Counted from the stretch's first letter, positions 20,020 to 30,005 are shown. The stretch: 64,000 nt of DNA from JAZKAR01 sp040389065 (GCA_040389065.1 JAZKAR010000018.1:8096-72095); one strand, 5' to 3'. Notes: generated from the letters alone by a model not told the origin. Program-made: numbers and translations.

Positions 20020-20313
20020 TTACCAAGACCAATCACTTGGAAACTTTTTAGGTTTATAGATCAATACTTTTTTATAACGCGTAGTATCACCCTGTATAAG
20101 CTCAACTGCTTTCTTAGAAACCCCGAATTGAACAGCAAGCCAGGCTATTAATATAGTATTAGCTTTACCTTCTATCGGCGGTGCAGCCACCTTCAATTTA
20201 ATCCGCCCTTGATACAATCCTTGTCTAACCGTATGGGTAGCCCCGGGTTGAATATACAACCACAATATTAATAAATCATCTGTTAATACAAAAGGCTTAA
20301 TATCATTTATCAT
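20020..20313 (-). CDS. yggU: DUF167/YggU family protein
   Basis: 97 residues. The DUF167 signature is visible as LWLYIQPGA, then GRIKLKVAAPPIEGKANT and LIQGDTTRYKKVLI. A small alpha/beta protein of unknown function, usually found near yggT. Its start lies inside the end of the acyltransferase gene (11 bp overlap), so the two are co-transcribed. Confidence 0.85.
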   Translation of the reverse strand: MINDIKPFVLTDDLLILWLYIQPGATHTVRQGLYQGRIKLKVAAPPIEGKANTILIAWLAVQFGVSKKAVELIQGDTTRYKKVLIYKPKKFPSDWSW

Positions 20314-21463
20314 TAAATGAATTTTTTAAAACGATTTGTTTAGCAAGATATTTACCTAAATAAATACCCGGAATTTCAATACATTTATACATAAAAAAAG
20401 AAAAAAATATTGTTACTGCAATCGTTATGCTTAACCCTAAAAACCATTTTAGAGCAAGTGGTTCGACGAGGTTCATTGACGATAAAACCCATGGTGTTAC
20501 ACACATAAGCACACAAAAATGTAGTAAATAAAAACTATATGATATTTTTCCCAATGCTACAAATAGTGGTTTTGATAAAAAACTTTTAAGGCGAGTAGAT
20601 ACCAATACACTGATAATAATTAAAGTAGAACCCAAACCTGTAAATGCCCAAATTAAATTATCATTCATTTCGATATTAAAAATCTTATTTATGAATAATA
20701 TCCATGAAAAACGTCCGACATACAAAAATATTCCACTTACGAATGTGTATAACTTCCATAATGAATGTGCGTCTAAAACTCTTGTTATTTTTTTATGCCA
20801 CTTAGCAATTAGAATCCCTAGCATAAAATGTAAAATAAATGGCGAGGCACCCATAAAAATTATTACAAATAAAGTAAGCGCAATTAACCAACTTACGCTG
20901 CGATTAACTAATAAGACCCCGACTGGTACCACAAAAGAAACCAATAGTTCAATCGATAATGTCCAGGCATGAGGCAGCAACGTTAACTCTTGCGAAGGAA
21001 AAATAAGTAAAACTTCTTTTATTATTGTTAAAGGTGTTAATAATTCTTGCCAAAAACGAAAAATCCACTCTTGTTGAGGAAGCAACCGAATATCATATGC
21101 TAGAGGCATTGTACTTTTAAGCCACCAACTCAAGCATAACACTATGCTATATGCAGGCCAGATTCTAAAAAACCGCGCTATCCAGTATTCACTTAAATTA
21201 AAATTATTAATGGTAACTGTACTATTGTCTTTAAAAAATTTAATGGTTAGAACAAAACCACTCAGTACAAAAAACATTGAAACGGCGGCATAACCATCCC
21301 ACCAGAAGTGTAATGCGCTCTCTGTTAATATCATGTCGCACAATGCGTCTTTACATGGTAAACCATAAGACAATACATAATGCGAAGCAATAACAAATAG
21401 TGCAGCAAATCCACGAATGCTATCTAGAAAATTAAGATGCGAAATAGAGGGTTTTTCAGGCAT
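20303..21463 (-). CDS. Acyltransferase 3 family membrane protein (OafA-like)
   Basis: 386 residues, about ten transmembrane segments. The N-terminus LDSIRGFAALFVIASHY carries the family Arg and His, with VLSGFVLT following near residue 70. Such proteins add acyl groups to O-antigen, peptidoglycan or exopolysaccharide; the acceptor cannot be told from sequence. Low GC compared with its neighbours hints at a separate history. Not next to other surface-polysaccharide genes. Confidence 0.85.
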   Translation of the reverse strand: MPEKPSISHLNFLDSIRGFAALFVIASHYVLSYGLPCKDALCDMILTESALHFWWDGYAAVSMFFVLSGFVLTIKFFKDNSTVTINNFNLSEYWIARFFRIWPAYSIVLCLSWWLKSTMPLAYDIRLLPQQEWIFRFWQELLTPLTIIKEVLLIFPSQELTLLPHAWTLSIELLVSFVVPVGVLLVNRSVSWLIALTLFVIIFMGASPFILHFMLGILIAKWHKKITRVLDAHSLWKLYTFVSGIFLYVGRFSWILFINKIFNIEMNDNLIWAFTGLGSTLIIISVLVSTRLKSFLSKPLFVALGKISYSFYLLHFCVLMCVTPWVLSSMNLVEPLALKWFLGLSITIAVTIFFSFFMYKCIEIPGIYLGKYLAKQIVLKNSFNDK

Positions 21464-21643
21464 ACATACCGCTTAACATCATCATGCTGCAATCTTATTA
21501 TAACGTCACATTTATTTAATACTTAATCAATCTGGAATTACCCAAAGCAGCTCTAGTAACGTTATAGTAGCCGCCCTACGCGAGGGCAATCTTAGAACAA
21601 CATTTGTCATTTATCGGCTTACTGCTCAGCATTAATATTTTGA

Positions 21644-22408
21644 TCAAACAATATTATAGCCTCCATCTACATAGATAATATTTCCAGTTAACGAGTTAGC
21701 CTCATCTGACACTAGCATGGTTGCGATATTCCCTACATCATCAATACTTATTTTTTGATGTAATGCTGCACGTCGCCGTGATTCATATAACATATCATTA
21801 AAGTTGCTAATTCCTGAGGCTGCCCGAGTTTCTAAAGGGCCGGGAGAAATCGCATGAACTCTAATCCCTTGCTCTCCTAACTCTACTGCTACATATTTAA
21901 CCACTGCCTCTAAGGCTGCCTTGACGGGGCCCATTAATCCATAATGCGGAATAACACGCTGCGATCCTTGAAACGTCATCGTAATTAACGTTCCCCCTTT
22001 TGCTAATAAAGGCTCTGCTAATTTACTGATCTTAATAAATGAGTGGCATGACACATCCATTGCTCGTAAAAAACCATCACGCGAACAATCTACAACACGC
22101 CCATGCAGATCTTCTTTAGGCGCATACGCGATAGAATGAACAACAAAATCTAACGTTTTCCATTGCCGAGCTATGGTTTCAAAAACCGCTTCTAATTGCC
22201 CTTCTACTTCTACGTCACATGGCAAAATGATTGGGCTTTTCATTGCTTCTGCCAAAGGGCGCACATAAGGCTCAGCCTTAGCATTTAAATATGTAATTGC
22301 CAACTCTGCTCCTGCTGCATGCATCATCTTGGCACACCCATACGCTATACTTGCTTCATTAGCGACACCAACAATCAAACCTTTTTTACCTTTTAAATCA
22401 ATCACCAT
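21644..22408 (-). CDS. fabI: Enoyl-[acyl-carrier-protein] reductase (NADH)
   Basis: 254 residues from the preferred start MVIDLKGKKGLIVG, which has GGAG just upstream; an in-frame ATG at 22435 would add nine residues. Short-chain dehydrogenase fold: nucleotide loop GVANEASIAYG, catalytic Tyr-x6-Lys in HYGLMGPVKAALE, and ISPGPLETRAASGI. FabI makes the last reduction in fatty acid elongation. It is read divergently from the MaoC-Pta/ackA pair; proximity of these genes is common in proteobacteria. Confidence 0.93.
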   Translation of the reverse strand: MVIDLKGKKGLIVGVANEASIAYGCAKMMHAAGAELAITYLNAKAEPYVRPLAEAMKSPIILPCDVEVEGQLEAVFETIARQWKTLDFVVHSIAYAPKEDLHGRVVDCSRDGFLRAMDVSCHSFIKISKLAEPLLAKGGTLITMTFQGSQRVIPHYGLMGPVKAALEAVVKYVAVELGEQGIRVHAISPGPLETRAASGISNFNDMLYESRRRAALHQKISIDDVGNIATMLVSDEANSLTGNIIYVDGGYNIV

Positions 22409-22444
22409 TATCTCCAAACAGAAATAAAATATCATTAATAGGAG

Positions 22445-22539
22445 TTACGCAAAACTTTCCAAGCAAGCGTTACAGTGTACTTACAGTATTTATCTATATT
22501 GACAACAATATTACTCTTAGCCGCAACAAGCTTGCGTAA
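22445..22539. repeat. Palindromic element with TTACGC ends between fabI and maoC-pta
   Basis: TTACGCAAAAC, with AAGCAAGCG a little further in, is loosely inverted as CGCAACAAGCTTGCGTAA. It shares the TTACGC terminus of element A but not its interior, so it may be a diverged relative or a separate family. The rest of the 22409-22771 gap is non-coding and should hold both divergent promoters. Confidence 0.5.
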
Positions 22540-22771
22540 ATGCTAATCAGAAATATATGAAAACTCTTACATATGCTTAACAAACATTACTTATGCTGTA
22601 CAACTATGATATAAGCTAGAACATATGCAAGACCTCTCCAATAGCACTGGCGCTTGGCTCTACTGCAAATTGCATTGCTAAACCTCGCACGCATAATGTT
22701 GCTTATTTTCTACAGGATCACTCAAACTCTCTCAATCGCTGCTCTATAAAATACTTATCTAAGGAGAAGCT

Positions 22772-24160
22772 ATGAATCTCATCGAAAATCGACTTTTTGA
22801 TGACATTAATATCGGTGATAGCGCCCATCTCATCAAAACACTTGAACAAAAAGATATTCAGTTATTTGCTGTTATGTCAGGTGATATTAACCCGATGCAT
22901 ATAGATAAAGAGTTTGCTCAAAACGATATGTTTCATGAAATTATTGCCCATGGGATGTGGGGAGGATCTCTTATCTCGACTGTTTTAGGTACGCAACTGC
23001 CAGGCCCTGGCACTATTTATCTAGAACAATCTTTAAAATTTTTACATCCCATTTATTTAAACGATACTGTTACAGTAACGCTTACTGCGCTCGAAAAAGA
23101 TAACAAAAAAAATATAATACAATTTGGTTGTAAAGTCGTTACTCAAAAAAATATTATCGCTATTGAAGGCACTGCCCGCGTTATTGCACCTAAAATCAAA
23201 ATTTCACGCCCTCGGCAAGAAATTCCTCAAATTCATTTTCATGATAAAGGAAAAATTTTTCAAGAACTTATTTCAAGAACGCAATCTTCTTCCCCCATCA
23301 TTACCGCAGTCGTCCACCCCGTTGATTCTGTTTCCTTAGTAGGCGCTATTGAGTCTGCCCAAGCGAATCTTATTACTCCTATTCTCATTGGACCTGAGCA
23401 TAAAATTAAATATGCGGCTAAAGAAGCAGGTATTAATATTGAGGCATACACAATTATACCTACACTGCATAGCCATGCGGCAGCAGCTAAAGCAGTAGAG
23501 CTTGCACGCGCCGGCGATGTTCAAGCAATTATGAAAGGCGCTCTTCATACCGATGAGCTGATGCATGAGGTTGTAAGTCAAGAAACCGGTCTTTTAACTG
23601 CACGACGTATCAGTCATGTATTTATTATTGATGTACCTACTTACAATCGACCTTTATTAATAACAGATGCCGCTATCAATGTTTACCCTTCGTTAGAAGA
23701 TAAGCGTGACATTGTGCAGAATGCTATTGATTTAGCAATTGCTTTAGGTATTAAGTGCCCCCATGTTGCTATACTTTCAGCTATAGAAACTGTTTACCCT
23801 AAAATTACGTCTACGATAGAAGCTGCTGCCCTATGTAAAATGGCAGAACGAGGGCAAATCACTGGCGGAATACTAGATGGCCCCCTGGCTTTTGACACAG
23901 CCATATCAAAAATAGCCGCGCAAACCAAAGGTCTCACCTCTGTGATATCAGGCGATGTTGATATACTTGTTGTACCAGATCTTGAGTCAGGAAATATGCT
24001 TGCTAAACAGCTAGAGTATTTAGCAGAAGCTCAAGTTGCCGGTATTGTACTAGGAGCTAGGATTCCTATTATTCTAACTAGCCGTGCAGATGGTGTACTT
24101 GCACGCATGACTTCCTGTGCTTTAGCAAAAATAATGCTTCAAAAAACAACGACACCATGA
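22772..24160 (+). CDS. MaoC hydratase-like / phosphate acetyl- or butyryltransferase fusion
   Basis: 462 residues in two domains. Residues 1-150 form a MaoC-like hotdog domain with SGDINPMHIDKEFA and IAHGMWGGSL, the hydratase signature. Residues about 160-462 are a PTA/PTB domain with KGALHTDELM and SGDVDILVVPDLESGNMLAK. The second domain converts an acyl-CoA plus phosphate to acyl phosphate. AAGGAG precedes the ATG. The stop overlaps the ackA start (ATGA), so the two enzymes form an acyl-CoA to acyl phosphate to acid plus ATP route. Confidence 0.88.
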   Translation: MNLIENRLFDDINIGDSAHLIKTLEQKDIQLFAVMSGDINPMHIDKEFAQNDMFHEIIAHGMWGGSLISTVLGTQLPGPGTIYLEQSLKFLHPIYLNDTVTVTLTALEKDNKKNIIQFGCKVVTQKNIIAIEGTARVIAPKIKISRPRQEIPQIHFHDKGKIFQELISRTQSSSPIITAVVHPVDSVSLVGAIESAQANLITPILIGPEHKIKYAAKEAGINIEAYTIIPTLHSHAAAAKAVELARAGDVQAIMKGALHTDELMHEVVSQETGLLTARRISHVFIIDVPTYNRPLLITDAAINVYPSLEDKRDIVQNAIDLAIALGIKCPHVAILSAIETVYPKITSTIEAAALCKMAERGQITGGILDGPLAFDTAISKIAAQTKGLTSVISGDVDILVVPDLESGNMLAKQLEYLAEAQVAGIVLGARIPIILTSRADGVLARMTSCALAKIMLQKTTTP

Positions 24161-25347
24161 AAAAAATATATGCCACGCTTAACGCAGGTTCATCAAGCGT
24201 TAAGTTTTCTATCTTTTTAGATGAGGGCTCTTTACTAAAACCCGTCTATAAAGGAGAAATCAGCCATCTTGATCAACAGGCTACCCCTACATTTTATGTT
24301 TGTGATATAGAGCAAAATGCTACCCAACAAGAAAAATGGGAAGATACTTCTTATGAGGATGCGCTTAAAAAACTTATAGGTTGGATAAGCACAAAATTAT
24401 CTCATATGACACTCTGTGCTATTGGTCATCGGGTTGTACATGGAGGATTATTTTATGATAAACCCACTATTATTGATTCACAGATCATAAAAAACCTCAA
24501 ATCGCTTTGTCCTTTAGCACCTCTTCATCAAGCTCATAATTTGCTTGCGATAGAAATTATTTCTGAACAATTTCCTAACTTATTACAAATTGCCTGCTTT
24601 GATACAGCTTTCCACCATAATACACCCCGCCTCTCACGCCTTTATGCCCTGCCTCGCGAATTAAGTGAAACGGGTATTCAACGCTTTGGGTTTCACGGCT
24701 TATCGTATGAATTTATTATCGGTGAGCTTTCAAAGTATGAACCTCGCGCAACAACAGGCAAAGTCATTGTTGCGCACTTAGGAAATGGCGCTAGCCTATG
24801 CGCACTCTCAAAAGGTAAAAGTATTGCAAGCACAATGGGGTTCAGTGCTTTAGATGGTTTACCAATGGGAACACGATGCGGCAATATTGACCCCGGTATT
24901 CTGCTTTATTTGTTACAAGAAAAACAAATGAGTGCAAAAGAAATAGAGACTTTACTTTATAAGCAGTCTGGCTTATTGGGTATTTCAGGAATAAGTTCCG
25001 ATATGTCTACGCTTCTTAACAGCGCTGATCCTCATGCTCAAGAAGCTATTCAATTTTTTACATACCGAATTGTTCGGGAAATTGGCTCATTAGTAGCTGC
25101 ATTAGGAGGGTTAGATGCACTTGTATTTACAGCGGGGATTGGTGAGCATTCCCCATTAATACGTGAGGCTGTGTGCCATCAATCTAACTGGCTTCCTATC
25201 GAATTAGATGAACATGCTAACTCTAAGAACCAACTTCAAATAAGCACAAGTTCGAGCGCTATTTCTGTATGGGTTATTCCCACGAATGAAGAACTTGTTA
25301 TTGCAAACTATACTAGTGCTTTATCACACCTAAAAATGAGGATATAA
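24157..25347 (+). CDS. ackA: Acetate kinase
   Basis: 396 residues. ASKHA kinase: LNAGSSSVKFSIF at the N-terminus, GHRVVHGG near residue 90, DTAFHHNTP, HLGNGASLCAL, DGLPMGTRCGNIDPG, and TAGIGEHSP. It makes ATP from acetyl phosphate. It overlaps the preceding gene by 4 bp. The conserved end IPTNEELVIA is followed by 13 residues, most of which (TSALSHLKMRI) are encoded by palindromic element B, so the natural C-terminus appears to have been replaced by the repeat. Confidence 0.93.
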   Translation: MKKIYATLNAGSSSVKFSIFLDEGSLLKPVYKGEISHLDQQATPTFYVCDIEQNATQQEKWEDTSYEDALKKLIGWISTKLSHMTLCAIGHRVVHGGLFYDKPTIIDSQIIKNLKSLCPLAPLHQAHNLLAIEIISEQFPNLLQIACFDTAFHHNTPRLSRLYALPRELSETGIQRFGFHGLSYEFIIGELSKYEPRATTGKVIVAHLGNGASLCALSKGKSIASTMGFSALDGLPMGTRCGNIDPGILLYLLQEKQMSAKEIETLLYKQSGLLGISGISSDMSTLLNSADPHAQEAIQFFTYRIVREIGSLVAALGGLDALVFTAGIGEHSPLIREAVCHQSNWLPIELDEHANSKNQLQISTSSSAISVWVIPTNEELVIANYTSALSHLKMRI

Positions 25348-25432
25348 CCAGCAGATTTTCTTGTCTGTCTGCGTTGCTTATCGTCAAGCTTATACATTTA
25401 TGCCCTTTCTTTGCGCCTTACCGTCCTTCAAT
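25313..25432. repeat. Palindromic element B, copy 2 (fused to the end of ackA)
   Basis: Starts CTAGTGCTTTATCACACC, continues TAAAAATGAGGATATAACC and GCAGATTTTCTTG. It matches the reverse complement of copy 1 for about 70 bp, then again around GCGCCTTA. It spans the last codons of ackA, its stop, and the whole gap to xthA. Confidence 0.8.
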
Positions 25433-26200
25433 TTACTTTAGCTTAATACCCTCATAATCTACAATTAGAGGAGCATGATCACTGAATCGCTCATCTTTAT
25501 AAACAGAAACAGTATGAGCGCTTCCCGATGCACCTGGATTCGCCCATTGATAGTCAATACGCCAGCCTACATCTTTAGCATACGCCTGCCCTCGATTTGA
25601 CCACCACGTATAACCAGGCACCTCAGGATACAGCTTACGATGCGTATCTTCCCATCCTTCAGCAAGACGTTCACTTACCCATGCGCGCTCTTCTGGCAAA
25701 AAGCCCGAATTTTTTTGATTTCCTTTCCAGTTTTTAAGATCTAACTCTTTATGCGCAATATTAAAATCTCCACAAATAACCGTTGGCAAAGAGTCTTTGC
25801 GCCATGCATCTAATTGAGGCTCGACAGCCTCTAAAAATCGAAATTTTGCCTTTTGGCGATCTTCTGAACTTGAACCTGATGGAAAGTACGCACTGACAAC
25901 TCTTAAAGAAGCCCATTGCGCCATCAAAATACGGCCTTCGGTATCAAATTCGTCTACCTGTATGCCTGGCGTAACACTATGAGGCTCTACTCGTGAATAG
26001 ATAGCTGTTCCACTATACCCTGGTCGAGCCGCAGAATAAACATAGCTTTTGACTCCTGCAAGTGGAGATTGAGCAGCAACCTCATCAGCTCGCACTTCCT
26101 GAATACATAAGACATCCCAGTGTATTTTTCCTAGCCATTCCCATACACCTTTACGCTGAGCTGATCGAATTCCATTGACATTTAAACTCAGGATTCGCAT
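25433..26200 (-). CDS. xthA: Exodeoxyribonuclease III
   Basis: 255 residues, EEP fold. MRILSLNVNGIRSA start, CIQEVRADE with the metal-binding Glu, CGDFNIAHKELDL, and the final SDHAPLIVDYE with catalytic Asp-His. It cuts abasic sites and trims 3' ends in base excision repair. It is read divergently from pyrE with 40 bp between the two starts, and converges on ackA. Confidence 0.93.
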   Translation of the reverse strand: MRILSLNVNGIRSAQRKGVWEWLGKIHWDVLCIQEVRADEVAAQSPLAGVKSYVYSAARPGYSGTAIYSRVEPHSVTPGIQVDEFDTEGRILMAQWASLRVVSAYFPSGSSSEDRQKAKFRFLEAVEPQLDAWRKDSLPTVICGDFNIAHKELDLKNWKGNQKNSGFLPEERAWVSERLAEGWEDTHRKLYPEVPGYTWWSNRGQAYAKDVGWRIDYQWANPGASGSAHTVSVYKDERFSDHAPLIVDYEGIKLK

Positions 26201-26240
26201 GCTATGTCCTTTTACTTCGTAAAATTATTCAAGAATCGCT

Positions 26241-26894
26241 ATGAATACACCTTTTCAACATCAATTTCTCGAATACGTTATTAGTGAAAATATTCTCCAG
26301 TTTGGCGAGTTTATCACCAAATCTGGACGAAAATCCCCTTACTTTTTTAACGCCGGGCTTTTTAATCATGGTGAAAGCTTAATGAAGCTAGGGCAATTTT
26401 ATGCTCAGGCTCTTATGCATGGAGGCATTGCGTTTGATATGCTTTTTGGCCCTGCCTATAAAGGTATTCCATTAGCATCTTCTTTAGCTATTGCCTTAGC
26501 CCAAGAAGGCCGATCGGTTCCTTTTGCCTTTAATCGGAAAGAAGTAAAAGATCATGGTGAGGGTGGTGTATTGATTGGAGCCCCTCTTCAGGGGCGAGTT
26601 TTAATTGTCGATGATGTAGTAACAGCAGGTATGTCTGTAAGAGAGTCTGTTGCGCTTATTAAGCAAGCAGGCGCCTTACCAGCCGGCGTACTTATCGCCC
26701 TAGATAGAATGGAGCGAGGGCAAAATGCTCTTTCTGCCACTCAAGAAATCCAAAATACCTATGGAATTCCTGTCATTGCGGTTGCAAACCTCGATGATTT
26801 ATGGAATTACTTAAGTAGTAACGCTCAATGGGTAAGGTATCGCGATACGGTGGAAGACTATCGAGCAGAGTATGGAGTAACAAGTGCTAATTAA
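26241..26894 (+). CDS. pyrE: Orotate phosphoribosyltransferase
   Basis: 217 residues. The PRPP-binding signature VLIVDDVVTAGMSVRES is near residue 120-135, with FGPAYKGIPLA and the flexible loop FNRKEVKDHGEGG. It makes orotidine 5'-phosphate in pyrimidine synthesis. xthA-pyrE divergence is common in beta- and gammaproteobacteria. A 7-bp stem hairpin (26922-26943) lies downstream. Confidence 0.94.
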   Translation: MNTPFQHQFLEYVISENILQFGEFITKSGRKSPYFFNAGLFNHGESLMKLGQFYAQALMHGGIAFDMLFGPAYKGIPLASSLAIALAQEGRSVPFAFNRKEVKDHGEGGVLIGAPLQGRVLIVDDVVTAGMSVRESVALIKQAGALPAGVLIALDRMERGQNALSATQEIQNTYGIPVIAVANLDDLWNYLSSNAQWVRYRDTVEDYRAEYGVTSAN

Positions 26895-27051
26895 GTGCAA
26901 AGATAGATTATGAAAATTTTTCAACACTCATTAGATAGTGTTGTCGCGGTCTAATTTATCAAAAAATTACTTTGATTTTGAAAGAATACATTTATAAACG
27001 CTGCCTTCTACTCACCTTAATAAAAGTTTAAACCACGGAGGAATATCAACC

Positions 27052-27747
27052 ATGAAAAAAGCCATTCGTTTTGTTTGGGGCTTTTTACTGGCTCTACTAA
27101 CATTAGATGCTTATGCAGATATTCAAAGATGGGTAGATGAGCGTGGCGTTGTGCATTATGGAGATAAAATCCCTCCTGAATACAGCGGAAGAGGATCTAT
27201 TCAATTAAATGGACAAGGTGTGCGTGTTAAAGAGAAAAATCGCGCCCTGACTGATACAGAGCAGCACGAACAAAGCCAACTTGCTAATCAACAGAAAGAA
27301 GCCTCGCGCGCGAAAGAAGAACAGCTGCGCCGTGACAGATCTCTTATGGATACTTATTACAATATTGAGGAAATTTATCGTGCTCGCGATAGAACGTTAG
27401 AGTCAATTGATAATGCTATCAGTGTTACAGAAGTTAGACTGAATGAAATCGCTAAACAAAAAATTGCGCTAGATGAAGCTTTACAAAAAAATGTAGCTCA
27501 ACCGCAATTTATCAAGATGTCTGCCGAAAGGGACTCTCTGGCAACAGAAGTTAAGCATTTAAATGAAATTCTTATTAAGCGCAAAGCTGAACGCGAACAA
27601 ACAGACTTGCGATACAAAGCTGAAATACAACGTTATAAAGAAATTTCTGACGCTAAATTGCATAAGCCTTCAAGCAATATCCCTAATGCCGCTCCTGTTA
27701 CTAAACCATTACCTATGTTACCTGCTCGCGGCAAAGAGTCGAACTAA
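27052..27747 (+). CDS. DUF4124 domain periplasmic protein
   Basis: 231 residues. Signal peptide at 1-23 ending ADA/YADI, then a DUF4124 domain with IQRWVDERGVVHYGDKIPP, typical of proteobacterial envelope proteins. Residues about 60-200 are charged and helical with long Glu/Lys/Arg runs, probably coiled coil. Function unknown. GGAGG precedes the ATG. A terminator follows at 27851. Confidence 0.8.
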   Translation: MKKAIRFVWGFLLALLTLDAYADIQRWVDERGVVHYGDKIPPEYSGRGSIQLNGQGVRVKEKNRALTDTEQHEQSQLANQQKEASRAKEEQLRRDRSLMDTYYNIEEIYRARDRTLESIDNAISVTEVRLNEIAKQKIALDEALQKNVAQPQFIKMSAERDSLATEVKHLNEILIKRKAEREQTDLRYKAEIQRYKEISDAKLHKPSSNIPNAAPVTKPLPMLPARGKESN

Positions 27748-27850
27748 ATATTATCTTGCAACTCTATTTATAAAAATATATGTAACAGCATAACTCTCAT
27801 AGCTTTATTTATTTAGCGTACTCATAGCCCAGCTACTACGCATTCTCATA

Positions 27851-27887
27851 TATATGCCCTCTAAAACCTCTAGGGCATATACATTTT
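27851..27887. terminator. Bidirectional terminator
   Basis: The 10-bp stem TATATGCCCT / AGGGCATATA has an 11-nt loop, followed by a T-rich tract. It serves the DUF4124 gene and the converging bcp gene. Confidence 0.75.
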
Positions 27888-27915
27888 TAAGCTTTTTTAT
27901 GACTTACTTTAAGTT

Positions 27916-28398
27916 CTAATTATTATTTTTGATTTGTGCTTTCAAAAAAGCTAACACTTCCTCTATATGCCCTTCAACCTTTACACCTCGCCACTCTGTA
28001 ACTAGAACGCCTGCTGGATTTATAATAAATGTACTACGCTGAATACCTCTAACAGGCTTACCGAACATTTTTTTATCTTTCATCACCCCAAATAAATTGC
28101 ACACACTCTCATCTTCATCGCTAATAAGGGGAATCGTTAGCGCACATTCACGACTAAATTTCGCATGAGACTTTAACGAATTTCTTGAAATTCCAAAAAT
28201 ATCTGCTCCTAGTTGTTTAAAAACACTTTGCGCTTGGCTAAAAGCCTGTGCCTCTAGCGTACATCCAGGCGTATTATCTTTAGGATAGAAAAATAATACT
28301 ATCCATTTCCCCAAATAGCTTTCTAAACAAAAGCTTTCATTCTCTGCCATGGGAGCACTAAAGAGTGGAACCTTGTCATGAAGTGTTACGTTAGGCAT
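27916..28398 (-). CDS. bcp: Bcp-type peroxiredoxin
   Basis: 160 residues, AhpC/TSA fold. The peroxidatic cysteine is in KDNTPGCTLEAQAF (about residue 45), followed by FGISRNSLKSHAKF. The usual resolving Cys five residues later (CTxExxxFr-x-C) is absent, replaced by Ala-Gln, so it may work as a 1-Cys enzyme or resolve elsewhere. Reduces hydroperoxides in the cytoplasm. Confidence 0.9.
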   Translation of the reverse strand: MPNVTLHDKVPLFSAPMAENESFCLESYLGKWIVLFFYPKDNTPGCTLEAQAFSQAQSVFKQLGADIFGISRNSLKSHAKFSRECALTIPLISDEDESVCNLFGVMKDKKMFGKPVRGIQRSTFIINPAGVLVTEWRGVKVEGHIEEVLAFLKAQIKNNN

Positions 28399-28505
28399 TT
28401 TTAAACCCTTTTACCATTAATAAAATATTACGCAAAATTACTTTAGCAACATTATTTTGGCATTTTGTCGTTGCTCTACTATACGTGTTACTGCTGAAGT
28501 CAGGC

Positions 28506-28522
28506 GCCTAATTATATTAGGC
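28506..28522. promoter_or_regulatory. Perfect 17-bp palindrome upstream of fpr
   Basis: GCCTAATTATATTAGGC, arms of 7 bp around TAT. About 150 bp ahead of the fpr start in the divergent bcp-fpr region. Possible operator. Confidence 0.3.
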
Positions 28523-28525
28523 CAA

Positions 28526-28555
28526 GAGCATTACGATTATGCTCCCCTCTTTTTT
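28526..28555 (+). terminator. Terminator-like hairpin in the bcp-fpr gap
   Basis: GAGCAT..ATGCTC with a 7-nt loop followed by CCCTC and a T-run. No plus-strand gene ends just before it, so its role is unclear; it could attenuate a transcript leading into fpr. Confidence 0.35.
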
Positions 28556-28671
28556 AGCCTCACATATTCCATTTTTATCTTTAGATAAACAGCTTTAATC
28601 ATAAGTTGTTATGAGGAACTTTGGCAACTTAGCCTAATTTATGCTAGATTATAGAAAATTGGTTATAGCGG

Positions 28672-29457
28672 ATGGTTTTATTCATGGCAGCAAGTGATAA
28701 ATATACCGAGGAGACAATTCTCGAAATTAAAGTTTGGACCGACAATCTTTTCACGTTTAAAACGACACGTAGTCCTGCCTACCGTTTTATTCCTGGGCAG
28801 TTTGCACGTTTAGGCGTTACAAAATCTGATGGAAAAATTGCATGGCGGCCTTACTCTATCGTTTCTGCCAACTATGATGAGCTTTTAGAGTTTTATTCAA
28901 TTGTTGTGCCAGGCGGTGAGTTCACGTCTGAACTTTCAAAACTTAAAATAGGCGATAAGCTTTTCGTTGATAAAATGAACTATGGCTTTCTAACCACAGA
29001 TCGTTTTGAAAATGGTAAAGACTTATGGATGCTATCAACAGGTACAGGATTAGCACCTTTTATTTCTATCTTGTATGATTTCGCTACCTGGGAACAGTAC
29101 GATAATTTAATTTTAGTTCATAGCGTTCGCCATCCCGAAGAGCTTGCTTATCAAGAGTTGATCGAAAGCTTTAGAGAACACGAATTTTTCAGTGAATTTG
29201 CCCATAAATTAAAATATATCAAAACAGTAACACGGGAAAAAATCCCCGGAACTCTCCATGCACGCGTTACCACCCTTATCGAAAATGGGGAACTCGAAAA
29301 AGCTGTTGATGTGCCATTTAGCCTAGAGCGTTCAAGAATCATGATTTGCGGCAATCCTGAAATGGTTGATCAAACGCGGGTTATGTTACAAGAAAAAGGA
29401 ATGGTTGTTAGCAGAAGAGGACAACCAGGGCATTTAGCTGTAGAAAATTACTGGTAA
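28672..29457 (+). CDS. fpr: Ferredoxin--NADP+ reductase
   Basis: 261 residues (257 if the second ATG at 28684, giving MAASDKYTEE, is used). FAD domain with RPYSIVSANYDE and GGEFTSELSKL; NADP domain with STGTGLAPFISI near 120 and MICGNPEMV; C-terminal aromatic ending ENYW as in bacterial Fpr. It exchanges electrons between NADPH and ferredoxin or flavodoxin; the isc ferredoxin in this window is a candidate partner. Confidence 0.92.
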   Translation: MVLFMAASDKYTEETILEIKVWTDNLFTFKTTRSPAYRFIPGQFARLGVTKSDGKIAWRPYSIVSANYDELLEFYSIVVPGGEFTSELSKLKIGDKLFVDKMNYGFLTTDRFENGKDLWMLSTGTGLAPFISILYDFATWEQYDNLILVHSVRHPEELAYQELIESFREHEFFSEFAHKLKYIKTVTREKIPGTLHARVTTLIENGELEKAVDVPFSLERSRIMICGNPEMVDQTRVMLQEKGMVVSRRGQPGHLAVENYW

Positions 29458-29567
29458 ATAAAAACCTTAACGTTTGTTTTGTAGAAGACTCGACGGATAA
29501 CATAACCATTTTCCGTCGAATGCTAAATTGTATGCACGCCTATCTGATCTGCTTAGAAAAATAATTC

Positions 29568-29870
29568 TTATGATAGCTTTTTAGGGCGCCTAAATAATGC
29601 AATGAGCGAAACAGTTAGTATTACAAATACTAGATTTGATAAAGAAGAAATAATTAATGGAAGCCCTCTGCCATTAATCTGATATTGAACCACTGCATAA
29701 AATGTACTAAAAAAAGAAGAGATAATCCATATCGTCCAGGATGATAACGCAATATCAGCACTGGATTTAGTTTTTATTAATCTAAGCCATTGTGGTATAT
29801 AAGCAATCAGCGATAGCACGGGAACCGCAGTTTGCATCAAATTAGCTGCAATTACTATTGCTTCTGCCAT
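29568..29870 (-). CDS. SemiSWEET-like PQ-loop membrane protein
   Basis: 100 residues, three transmembrane helices. The PQ motif is visible as IAYIPQWLRLIKTKSS, with SSWTIWIISSFFSTFYA in the second helix. SemiSWEETs are half-size sugar transporters working as dimers; the substrate here is unknown. Confidence 0.75.
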   Translation of the reverse strand: MAEAIVIAANLMQTAVPVLSLIAYIPQWLRLIKTKSSADIALSSWTIWIISSFFSTFYAVVQYQINGRGLPLIISSLSNLVFVILTVSLIALFRRPKKLS

Positions 29871-30005
29871 ATATAGACCTTTTTAATTCATTACAACATT
29901 ACATTCAACATTCGCTACCTATAAAGATATTAGCATATAATTGTTTGGAATTAGCAAATAGAATGATTTTGCTTATAAACCAATATTAAAAATACTACAA
30001 TATTA